From: Rachicladosporium sp. CCFEE 5018
Lineage: Eukaryota; Ascomycota; Dothideomycetes; Cladosporiales; Cladosporiaceae
DNA length: 64,000 bases
NCBI GenBank assembly: GCA_002077045.2
Contig: KZ111160.1
Location: 1-64,000, forward strand
Reading direction: 5' to 3'
Below, one piece after another: positions 1-9,779 of the stretch; positions within the stretch are counted from its first letter, which is position 1, and every line of letters starts with the position of its first letter. The notes beneath the pieces were generated by a model that had not been told where the DNA came from, ran no database searches, and was given only the letters and a program-made list of their open reading frames with translations. Position numbers and translations under genes: made by a program.

Positions 1-379
1 TGAGCGATAGAGCCCCTCATCAGGTGGGGTCATCCCAGCCCGGCGTGTCGACTGCGCAATCTGCCGCACCCCTCGCACACATCCACGCCCCAGCATTCCT
101 CAACCCGACCTCGAGTGCAGCCGGGTGTGCGCAAGGTCAGCAGCAACAGCTTCGACAACGACAGGACAGCATCAATCTGGTTCCCCGTATAGCTTCTACC
201 CCCGGACACAAGCTCCACCCGAAGCTCTCCTTCCCGATCTTGCTGGCTGCCCTCCCAGATCCGCGAGCTTCACCTAGCTGAGTGGGCTGTACCTCTACCT
301 CTCGTGTGTTGCGAGCAAGCAAAGCAGGCCAGCCTGCAGATAGCAGTGCACCTGAGCACCATTGCTGCTACCTATTACT
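1..379. other. Non-coding: upstream region of the zinc-finger gene
   Basis: No convincing gene is seen. Open frames here lack ATG starts or look like chance frames. The stretch probably contains the promoter and 5' leader of the gene starting at 380. Confidence 0.5.
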
Positions 380-2154
380 ATGCCTCCGCGCACCACCTCG
401 CTCACCGGCCAGTTCTCCGTTACGGACGCCAACAATGAGGTCGTGTGTCCGCTGCGCAATCACGATGGCAGCCATTGCAGGAAGCGATGTCTCGGCGTGA
501 GTTTACCACCTCCATCTACCATCACTCCCAATGCTCTTTGTCAGCTGCTATTGTTGCCTCGCAATACGCTCAATCCTTTCGCATTGTCTATCTTCATATT
601 GCATGCGTTTCAGTCACACGCAAGGAGCACCCAGTAACAATGTCTTCGCCCACAGGAGAAGCGATATCGCTCCATGCAGGAGCATATCCGCCGAGCCCAC
701 CCCGAGTACTATATCGCCAAATTGCCGGCGACGAAGGAGAGCTTCGATCTCATGATATCGACGCCGCCACATGAACGCCCACAGGAACCCTCCCCGCAAC
801 AGAACCACGCCCAGGCAGTGGTACCACAGCACTCTGACCCGTCAGGTCTGTCACCCGCCTTCAACCTTGACGCAGGCTTCGGCTCATCATTTGCGCCAGG
901 CTATGGTCACATACTTGGGCAGCACGATGGCGGCTACTACACGGCGGGTGACAATGACGCCGCGGTCATATACAGCAACATGCAAGCACAACAACGCTCG
1001 TCAGACGAGTACAGAAGAGGCTCTCTGATCCCTGCGGCGTCGGCAGCGGCAGCTCTAGCACAGCTGCACTACCATCGTGGCGCAGGCGCAGATGCAGACT
1101 GGGCAGGCGATAACATGGGACAGGTGATTTTCCCTTCTTTGCAGCTATCACCAACGGGCACTGAAGCCGACTTTCTTCAGAACTACTTCGCCGATCAAAA
1201 CAATGATATGAAGACGAATCATTTCCACGTCGATCCCGCGCTGGAAGAGCCGCCTTTTCTGCAAGACCATAACTTTCCTACTTCAAGCAATCAAGATTTG
1301 CCTGCATTGATGGCGAGTAGTCTAGCACATTCGCCGACTGATCGGCCGATGACTTTACCGTCACTGCACAGAAGTCTATCGCGGTCACATACGAGACCGC
1401 GGAAGAGCAGTCTGGGACAGCAAGCACGCTTGCCGAAGCATGAGAGGAAGAGGAGTAAGGATTTGTCGAAGCGGCTGAGTGGGGAACGAAGACCGAATTC
1501 CTCCGAGCCCAGTGCTGCTTCGATATACGGTAAGCGATGGGAGGACCTCATTGATGCGGCCACTAGCGCCACTGAAGAAGAGGGCTCGAGAGATTTAACA
1601 CCAGTATGTTGTCCTGATCTCCTTTATGAAGCAACGTGTGGCTGAACACATCACAGATACCGGGATCACCCTATCACTCCCCACAAGTCGCCTCACGGAC
1701 GTCAATACCACCTCCCTTCGCCCTCGGCTCCCAATTCCAATCATTCCAAGCGTCCCCTCTGAACCGCGCGCTCACACCACCTCCCGCAAATGCAGATCTA
1801 GACCTTCAACAATACACCTCTGCGGACTCACCACTATCCTCAGCCTCTCTTCACCACCATCAAGACTCCACTGGCTCCGGCTCACAGTTCAACATCATCC
1901 AACCTGGCACCATGGACTCCAACAACACCTCACCCATGTTCCCCATACAGCAACCTGTGCAGATATACTGCGCGGGTTGCAAGAGACTGAGTGTGCTTAA
2001 GGAAAGCTACGCATGCGTCAACTGTATCTGCGGGTTGTGTCCGACTTGTGTACAGGCGCTGTTGGACAATCAACGGAATGGGCGGATGAGTGGGTGTCCG
2101 AGTTGTCAGATGGCTTATGGGAATTATAAGCAATTTCAGCTGGACCTGAGGTGA
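380..2154 (+). CDS. C2H2-type zinc-finger protein with C-terminal Cys-rich domain
   Basis: Three exons are inferred: 380-496, 656-1603 and 1657-2154, giving 520 residues. Both introns are phase 0, with donors GTGAGT and GTATGT and acceptors ACAG and CACAG. The start ATG at 380 opens a conserved fungal N-terminus. Residues 23-54 form an atypical finger (C23, C33, C37, H49, H54; motif MQEHIRRAHPEYY) split by intron 1. The middle (about 60-430) is low-complexity, rich in Gln, Ser and Pro, with a basic Arg/Lys/Ser patch near 255-290 that may be a nuclear signal. The last 65 residues hold eight cysteines in paired CxxC-like arrangement (YCAGC, CVNC, CGLCPTC, GCPSC), which suggests a RING-like or zinc-ribbon fold. 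This N-finger plus C-ribbon architecture is conserved in filamentous ascomycetes. I infer a nuclear regulator; no specific target can be named. Confidence 0.85.
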
Positions 2155-3102
2155 TGGAACGTCGGACTTGTTGCGACGTGATACATTGATGCGCACATGG
2201 CCTGCTACAAAACACCATATCGCCGCTAGGCTCACTCACCGTCACCGATCGAACTTTTTAACACACTGGATCGAGATGTCCTCGAGTCCGCTCCACTGCT
2301 GGATCGACTCTAAGGTCGCCCTGTCTCGACTTCGACCTCACGAAACCTTCTTGCTCCAAATGCATTCTTGCTGCAGCAGGTACTGAACGGCAGAAGACTC
2401 AAGATGAGGGGCACGGCTGATCACGGACGAGTGGTAGAGCAAAAACCGAACGACATGTACATATGGGAAAGCGCTGATGCGCAGGCTTATAGCTACGGGA
2501 TGATGATATACGATGAAACGAAACCGGTTTCTTGCAGGACTCTGGGAGTTTCTGGGCTTGCTGGTAGGAGGCTAGGGATGAGTAGACGTCTGGGCCGTCG
2601 AAAAGCTAGCTGCAGGCGTTGCTAGGTAGCCAGATACCTCGAGTACGAGACTTGTCGCTATCATCACGTGCTTCCGATATCTCACTATGTCCGTCAATGC
2701 TATTCCAACTTTTGGCGGTCAGAGTGATCGCATCCGCAAAAGTACCGGCTTGGCTTGAGATATGTGCTCGTCCGGTATTGCACCGAACGCGACCACGAAG
2801 CTATAGCTACGAGAGCTACAAGCTTGCACTTCGACATCATGGGATTTCAAGAAGTTGTCCGCATTTGCCGTGCTTGGTCAGTGGAAACTTGACGAAGACT
2901 TGTCGGCATGGCACGATGCTCGTGAGTAAGGAGGTATTGGCATTGCCAAAACGTACATAGGCTCGAGAGCTCCTGCCCCAGATGACAGTAAGTGCTCCTA
3001 ATTCGATCTTCCTTTCACTGTAGCCTCTTGCATCTCCTGCGTTGATCTGGACCAATTGGAACATAACGTTCTCGAAGCATTGAACCCGCGATCCGCTCCA
3101 CG
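2155..3102. other. Intergenic, no gene seen
   Basis: About 950 bases between two plus-strand genes. Only short open frames with biased composition are present, and none has a domain or splice pattern I trust. It would hold the 3' end of the zinc-finger transcript and the promoter of the GFA gene. Confidence 0.5.
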
Positions 3103-3672
3103 ATGTCGAAACGAACGACAGCAACCTGCTACTGCGGCGCTGTTCAGCTCGAGATTGTAGGTCTCTCCTCGGCGGTCACCTGCCCCAAAGCAGATCAAGG
3201 ACTAATATGTAGTTCAGCCAGTCCAAGGCGAAGGCTTCGTCAATACTCATGCCTGTCATTGCAAAGACTGCCGACACGTGACCGGCACAATGTTCGCCTC
3301 CAACGTCTGTGCCTCCCTCTCACATCCTCAACCGAACGAGCTGGCTCTCTGATAAATTTCCAGCTTACTGTCGAAACGCCTCACCTTCGCCATGTCCGCG
3401 GCGAGGACAACCTCTCGGCTTATGCCACGGCCAAGACAATCAATACCGGCAATACCATGACCTCGTCCTTCTGCAAGACCTGTGGTGCTCTGATGTATCG
3501 GCGCAGTAGCGGTTTCCCTGGGTTGAGCTTCTGTCGAATCGGGACAGTGGATGACATTGAGTTGCATGATGAGATCCTGAAGCCGATGGCGGAGCAATTC
3601 ACCGTCAGCAGGGTGAAGTGGCTGGAGCCGGTGGAGGGCGTGCGGCAGACAGAGGGAATGAGTACTGAGTAG
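3103..3672 (+). CDS. GFA/CENP-V-like zinc enzyme family protein
   Basis: Three exons are inferred: 3103-3156, 3218-3304 and 3364-3672, giving 149 residues. Intron 1 (GTAGGT...TTCAG) and intron 2 (GTCTGT...TCCAG) are both phase 0. The second donor is weak, but removing it deletes an in-frame stop and restores the family pattern. The product has the GFA zinc ligands: CYCG near residue 9, HACHCKDCRHVTG at about 30-42, and FCKTCGALMYR at about 84-94. GFA proteins are named after a glutathione-dependent formaldehyde-activating enzyme, but most fungal members have no assigned substrate. The length is normal for the family. Probably a small cytosolic zinc protein or oxidoreductase-associated enzyme; substrate unknown. 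Confidence 0.85.
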   Translation: MSKRTTATCYCGAVQLEIVGLSSAVTCPKADQGLICSSASPRRRLRQYSCLSLQRLPTRDRHNVRLQRLCLPLTSSTERAGSLINFQLTVETPHLRHVRGEDNLSAYATAKTINTGNTMTSSFCKTCGALMYRRSSGFPGLSFCRIGTVDDIELHDEILKPMAEQFTVSRVKWLEPVEGVRQTEGMSTE

Positions 3673-3724
3673 GCTGCCTTGAATTACGATCTCTAGCAAC
3701 CATTTATACAGACCTCAGTACCCT

Positions 3725-5369
3725 CTATTCGGCCGCAGGAGTCGTCAAGCACTTCGCCTCTCGCTCCGCAAGTGAGATATCTCGTGCAGGCACGCCAGCT
3801 CCGAACTCTCTGATGTTCGCCTGCCCAACATTGTGCTCCTTCCATCCCATGGCCTCTAGACCAGCCGCTCCGTTCCTAGCAAAAGTGACCCAAGCATCCT
3901 GCATAGCAGCACTGGTCTCGTACTCCAACTGCGTGCTGTTTCCTCGATAGTTCGGGTATGTCCCAAAGACGAGAGGTTGCTCCGAGCCGTGGTAAGCACC
4001 TAGCCAGAAGCGAGGCGATACGTTGGTGAAGTTGCCAGCGTACATGAACCTGTAAGTCTGCTGGCCTGTTCGATCACGAAGTGCTGTGGACTGGGTCGCA
4101 GGACAGAAGAAGAGGAGATCGTCGTAGATGGCTCCCGTGGCATAGTCGGGATTATCGGCGCTGTAGGGCTGGACGAAGGCGAGGCCATCCTGTAGGTTCG
4201 TGCCAATGATGGCGGGCTGGAACCCATGTTAGCCCTTCGGATTGAACACCTGCGGAAATGGTAGTCTCATACAGTCTTGGCCTGTTTGCCCTGCAATGCA
4301 CGCTCGGTGATATTGGCGAATTGCAGCTTCTCGTCGACGACTGGGACGAAGTACAAGACGAGCTGGCCAGTCCTTTGCACTTTCTCGACGAAGTCATTGA
4401 TCACCAAGGCATCCACTTCCCTCATACATCTCAACAAGCCGGTGGAGTCTTCGCCATACCCAGTGCAGCCTAAATTCTCCGCAACATACGTGAAATTAGA
4501 CGTGTCGCTCTCCGGTCGGGTAAAGCCTTCCGTGAAGCCAGTCCCAGAGTCCTCAATCACGCCAGTAACGATCGGATCATCGTAGAAGCCGAATGTGTAC
4601 CAGTCAATGCTCATGGAACCCGAGGACTGGCCCCAGAGTATCATGTGCACAGGATCTCCGCCAAATGCAGCGATATTCGCTTTGGCCCATTCACCACAGT
4701 GCGGATGTCAAGTGTGCCCAAGTTCTGTTGCGCCAGGCCTGGAGCGCTGGGATAGCCAAAGATGTTGCTGCGGAAATTTGGCACCAGGACAATGTGGTCT
4801 CGCGTGCGCTGTATCCACTGCGTAGGCTTCTGATATGGTACATCTTGTCCTCCGGTCGAGAAACCTCCGCCATAGATGAATATGATGACTGGCAAGCCTT
4901 TGCGGTGACTTTCAGTTGCTCGTGATCTGTGACTAGATGTTGTGGGAGTCCAGACGCTCAAAGTGAGGCAGTCCTCGCTTATGCGACCAGTGGTGTTGAG
5001 GCCGCCCAGGTTGTATTCCAGTACATCTTGATTGAAGGCGTTCGCTGGGGATGCCGTGAAATATTGCAGACAGCTGGGAAGTATGGCCTTCGCTTCAATG
5101 TTCACGCGAGACTGGTCGAGGGGCACAGGAGGCGCGAAGCGAAGGTCGCCCAAAGGCGGACGAGCGTAAGGGATCCCCAGGAACTGACGGACGTTCGGCG
5201 CGGCGGAGTCAATCTTGCCATGGAGGCGTCCGCTTGAGGTCTGTACTGTGAGACCATCATTGGCCTTCGCATGCTCACGAGAAGGCGGATGAGCAGTAGA
5301 AGTCGTGAGTAATGCAAGGAACGGCAGGAGAATAAGCATCATCTGGACACTACCTAGGGTATCATACAA
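3725..5369 (-). CDS. Type-B carboxylesterase/lipase, secreted, with internal frameshift
   Basis: The alpha/beta-hydrolase reads from ATG 5369 (or the better placed 5342, which starts directly with the hydrophobic signal peptide MMLILLPFLALL) to the stop at 3725. Visible hallmarks are the type-B N-terminus (FLGIPYARPPLGDLRF), EDCLTLSVW, the oxyanion loop IYGGGFSTGG, and the nucleophile elbow WGQSSGS. One intron is clear: 4217-4272 (GTATGA...TTCCAG), joining QAKT to PAIIGTNLQDG. Near 4689-4697 the frame is lost: the code reads ...DIRTVV and then, one base out of register, EWAKANIAAFGGDP. One base is missing relative to the family, so exons 1-2 total 3n+2 bases. Full length would be about 530 residues, as in the family. 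It is either a pseudogene or a consensus error. The same break is present in the copy at 51013-52657. Several Asn-x-Ser/Thr sites fit a secreted glycoprotein. Confidence 0.85.
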
Positions 5370-6148
5370 TGTAGCGCTACCTCGCTGGAGATCATAGCCA
5401 GCACTTGTACTTCATTGTGCCGGCGAGGGTGTGCCTGCATCGCCAAGGCGATCCGCATCAGGTCCGGTCCAGAAATGAGCATAGTGAGGTATCTCTTACG
5501 CCATTGAGCAGGTTTGCGGGCGTTCATATTACTACTGCCGCATGTACATGAGGCGGCGAGATCCGGATTGAGCATGGTCTAGCATTCGCTTCTGACTGCT
5601 CACATGCTCATATATTGCTGATGAGTGCGTTGGTGTGGAGTCGAGATCAAGCAAACCGTGCATGGTGATCGGAGGAAGCAGGTCATGATCGCCAAGGAAG
5701 AAGCTAAGGCTGTCTAACAGATGCTTGTATGGTAGCGCTGGGTATATACATTATTCGATCCCTATTTCTTGCAGCGCACTTGCAGCGCAATTGTGTCGCC
5801 TGGCAGCTAGGTTGCGTGACGACCGGGAGATCAAGCTCGTCGTAGTATACGGGTGGCAAGCCAGCAAGTCAGGACTGTTCCATGCTTGCACCAAAGCGAA
5901 CTCGTCCATTCTGTCATTTTCAGGGAAAGATAGAAGGTCTATCATGGGACAAAGACAAGTGATCAATAGCGCATTCATCGTAGATAACATGATGGTCCAT
6001 CAAATGGAACTGTCGATCGGACAGGGATTCCAAAGTCGCTCCCTGAGAACTCCCACGTACAATCAATGCTTGAACCCACAGCACAACGCCGACTCCTCGC
6101 TCAAACCCTTAGCTGACGAACGCAATTCTCAACCCGCTTCCTCATCAT
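5370..6148. other. Intergenic, no gene seen
   Basis: It lies between two minus-strand genes. A 154-codon plus-strand frame (5725-6189) runs into the 3' end of the next gene on the other strand. It shows no domain and is treated as chance. Confidence 0.45.
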
Positions 6149-6715
6149 TCATGCCAAGCCAGACCCTCCTGGAACGAAAGACATCCTGATCGCTTGTCCA
6201 AAGAAGCCTTTCTTCTGTACACCAAGCTTCCCGCGACACGCGTCGTGTCGAGCTCGCATGACAGGATCTGGAGGCCCAGTCAGCAAGTGCAAAGCATCAG
6301 TCGCATCCTCCCTCAACATGAACTTACCAACTCCCTTCTTCATCAAATCATTCCTAGTCTCGTCCGACATCGAAAACACAGGGTGGTCCCTCGGCAAGTC
6401 CCAGTAACTCGTCCAGGGATTGTGATTCTCGCCCTGATCCGGCGTGACAGGGCGCCGGAAGCCGTCAGCGAGGTCAGAGTTCCTCACAGCCTCTCGCATG
6501 TCGTCTTCTTCCTCGTCTCCGACTAGAGTGTCCGCATCGGGATCATCTGAGAAAGGGTTCTTGGCCTGTCGCTTGGGCTTTGGGGGTGGAGCGATGTACG
6601 TAGAGGCCGAAGATATAGGGCTGATGAACGAGATCCCCATGGCTGAAGGCCGCTCGCCAGAGTATGGAATCTCGACCACCTCCTTCGAAGGCCGGCTGGG
6701 CATCTTGAAAGGCAT
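6149..6715 (-). CDS. Hypothetical protein, 188 residues
   Basis: A single uninterrupted frame from ATG 6715 (a second ATG at 6703 is also possible) to the stop at 6149. I do not recognise a family. The N-terminal third is Pro/Ser-rich and likely disordered. Residues 50-75 are acidic (KNPFSDDPDADTLVGDEEED), followed by a denser, more conserved-looking block with Trp and charged residues (NPWTSYWDLPRDHPVFSM) and a basic C-terminus. The NPF tripeptide at about 53-55 resembles an EH-domain ligand, but that is inference from three residues. Amino-acid composition is protein-like and coding on the opposite strand is poor, so I take it as a real gene. Confidence 0.6.
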   Translation of the reverse strand: MPFKMPSRPSKEVVEIPYSGERPSAMGISFISPISSASTYIAPPPKPKRQAKNPFSDDPDADTLVGDEEEDDMREAVRNSDLADGFRRPVTPDQGENHNPWTSYWDLPRDHPVFSMSDETRNDLMKKGVGKFMLREDATDALHLLTGPPDPVMRARHDACRGKLGVQKKGFFGQAIRMSFVPGGSGLA

Positions 6716-7235
6716 GATGTGCGGTGTGGGGTGAGAGTGGTCAGGCTTTGATCGTATCGCTCTTGAGGGGCACAGGTGTTTGGTTGTGCTCTTGACTAGT
6801 TGTGAGACTCTGAGATTGGCACGCCTTCTTCACGACAGCTTATCGCCTAGTAAACAATGAGAAGGTAGAGTTATATGGTTACCCGCGCACTTGACTGTCT
6901 ACGAAACGCCCAATAGACGCCGTACCGCTGTTCCGTCTGGGCTCAGCGATGTCGTCACCTAGGCACGCGCTGGCGAGAACGTGACAGGACACAGCCCTGT
7001 CATGCGGGGAGATGTTGCACAAGCGATCTGTCGGGGAAAGTGTGTGGAGGCGCAGCAACAAGGTGCAGTCGAAACATTCGACGCCGGTTAAAGTTGCATA
7101 TTAGGCTGAAGCTTCCACCATAGTACAGCACTGATACAAGCAATGCTTCGTTATGCTTGCATCGCGATGGTATTATACCTCAGGCATGGAAAGACGACTT
7201 CGACGACTTCGCGACATGCAGAACTCGCGCAGATC
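6716..7235. other. Intergenic, no gene seen
   Basis: Between two minus-strand genes. Only short frames without recognisable content. It contains the promoter of the hypothetical gene ending at 6715 and the 3' flank of the VOC gene. Confidence 0.45.
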
Positions 7236-8954
7236 TCATGTGTAGCTAGCTGCGCCTTGCTTGCGCGGGTAGCGGTGCTCATCAATCTGTTCGCGGACTC
7301 TGATTGGCAAGGTAGCAGCAATGTGTCGGGATCTAGAAGGCTTCACCGTACTTGAGCTGTTCGCTGTGTCGGATCGCTCACCTGTTCGACGGTTCGGACG
7401 GTGTCGCCGATGACTTCGGTCACTGCGATAGTTATCATCGCTTCGCGTCGGCCGGGGCCTGCTGAGATCAACACAACTGATGCTATCATCAGGCACGATT
7501 GTGCGAGTGTCATCCATGCCATCGCTCACTACACCGACATCGTCGAAGCCCATAGGCTCTTGTACGCGCTCCGACGCGTCGAAGTACGGGATCGCTCTCG
7601 AGCGGTGCGATCGTGTGCTGAGGTCAGTACGACGACTCGCCGTGCTGTCACTGGTACGCCGCCGGCCATCGGAGCGTCCCTGCGGTGGTCTGACTGTGCT
7701 GATCTCGCTTGTGATCGAACGGTGTTCGTCCTTGCTCGGTCGAGTGTACCCAGAGCTGTGATGCGATTGAGTGCTGAACACACTGTCGCGTCTTCGTGGG
7801 AAAGGCTCATCGGTGCTTTCACAAGCTGACTCTCGCTCATGGCGGCTTGCGAATTCCTCAGCACTTCTGAGCAGTAGCGGCTGTCGACTCGGTATTTCCA
7901 TCACCGTCGTCGATCGTCTGGGGATATACGCGCTGCGAGCTGTCTTTCCCGAGGAACGAGCGTCGTACGTCTTACTTCGTGGAGGCTGTGGGCGAGAAGA
8001 GGCGGCATGGTGGATGAGCGTGCGCTGCGAGTCTTCCCGGTTCTCGTGGCTCTCATAGGCGATTGCTAGTGGCTGACGAGCTTCCAATATCGTTCGTGGG
8101 TTAGCGATGTGACGTGACTCGGTCTCACTCCACCCGCGATGACCGCGAACGGTCGGTCTTTCCGACATTGACCGATGGCTCGCACGACTACCCTTAGCAG
8201 CATCGCGACCGCGAGATCTGGCGGTCGTGCTGAACGCAGCCTCCTTGTGCGCACCATCCCGCTCAGCATGTACCATCGCGAATGCAAACGCCGCTCCTGC
8301 AGCAGCACCTAGTAGAGTGCCCATCAGAGCGCGCGAGGTGTCATTCGCGAGACCTGTGGGGCTCGGATCGGGCTGGGCAACGACGATGGGCATTCTGTCG
8401 CTCCGATTCGATGTCGGAGTTCGCAGTAATATCGCCTTTGCTACATTCGGAGCTGTCTTGGATCGAGCCGGAGGCGCAAACGGTCTTTCACGGCCATGGC
8501 GGACTCCATAACGTGCCCCTGACTCGTCCGAGGACGTAGCTTCGTCCCTCTCGCGGTAGATGAATTCGACAGTGTTGCCGTCCAAGTCCTCTACAGCCGC
8601 ATTGAAGCAGCTACAGTCATCGTTCCGATAGCTGGGTGCTCCACTTGGCCATCCCCCAGCTCCGAGAGCAGCGCTGTAGCACTCTCGGACCGCTACTCTG
8701 CTCTTCGCCGTGAAGGCAACATGTGCCGGAACGAGCTTGACCCTGATATTATTAGCGAATGCCGTACACATTGGAAGTTCCACTTACCCTCTAGCAGCAG
8801 GACAGAGAAACAGATCTGCGTCTCGAACGCCAAGGCCCACAGTGTTGCCCTGAGTGCCTAGAAAGTGATAATCTAGCGGCTGAAGAGCAGCCAAGTAGAA
8901 CGATGTCGAAGAGGGTATGTGAGATACTGTCAATCCCAGGTGCGAGACAGGCAT
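7236..8954 (-). CDS. VOC (glyoxalase-fold) protein with Gly/Ala-rich helix and long disordered tail
   Basis: Two exons are inferred on the minus strand: 8954-8788 and 8742-7236, joined by a 45-base intron (GTAAGT...ATCAG, phase 2), giving 557 residues. Exon 1 starts MPVSHLGLTVSHIPSSTSFY and, with the first part of exon 2 (KLVPAHVAFTAKSR, then FNAAVEDLDGNTVEFIYRE), completes a VOC/bleomycin-resistance/glyoxalase fold of about 125 residues. His5, His62 and the final Glu fit metal ligands of the fold. Near residues 190-215 there is a small-residue-rich hydrophobic stretch (LMGTLLGAAAGAAFAFAM), like a glycine-zipper membrane helix. The remaining 340 residues are Ser/Arg-rich, low-complexity and probably disordered and phosphorylated. 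The enzyme domain alone usually makes up the whole of such proteins, so the long tail is notable. Substrate unknown. Confidence 0.8.
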
Positions 8955-9779
8955 GTCCTAGCAAGATCGACAGGCAGTAATTTAAGGGTGCAAAACGGTG
9001 AAGTGCACCGTATGATAATGTGTGTGAATTGAGAACACCAAAGCAGAATCTGACAGCTCGTCCTTGCTCTTTCCAGAGTCTGTAAGAACTAGAGACAGCG
9101 AAACGATATGCCTGAAGGCTACTTTCCTTGGTATGAGGCGACGAATGACTCCAGACCCATGTCAGCGTCCAGTGCCGTTCTCCAACACATGCACATTACC
9201 GAGAAGCATCGCAGCGGCGACGTGCACGGGCGCCGAATAGCGGCATGTCAGGTCCACATCAGTAAGAGCACCCATTCGAGCCCCATCATTACAGATGCGT
9301 TGCCTCGCAGTTCGGGGCGGAAGCCTAGTGGTCATTATCAGTATGTGGCGCGGGTTGAGGTTGTGCCACGTTGAGGTGCATGTGAGCTAAGATTTGGTTG
9401 ACGTGCGACGCGTGATTGGCAAAACGTCCAGGTGCAGCAGTCGTGGGCTTGGTGGGCCTGGATATGAACAAGCATCAATGTTGTATATGGCAATCGAGGC
9501 CAGCCTCGTGCCTAGGCATACTCAGTTGTATGCTTCGCAGCCGTCTCCTATAGACCATCCTCCCCTTCAATACTGCAGTTCTGCTCAGCATTCCTCAAAA
9601 TCCGTCTAACAAGCCCTCCCGAGGGTCCACTCCAAGCCCGCGCATAACAAATGGGTATATACCAATTTCCAACCATACAAATGTACCACTCAACCTCGTC
9701 CAAACACTCCGCTGAACGAACAAAGAACACCGCTACCTCATCTCAGGTCATCATGTTGTGGTTGCTAGAAGATGATGCA
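8955..9779. other. Intergenic, no gene seen
   Basis: Promoter side of the VOC gene and 3' flank of the coiled-coil gene, both on the minus strand. Short plus-strand frames (for example 9108-9374 and 9651-10001) show no family features. Confidence 0.45.

Noticed and set aside
5725..6189. A 154-codon plus-strand frame
   Set aside because: No domain, mixed composition, and it overlaps the end of the opposite-strand hypothetical gene.
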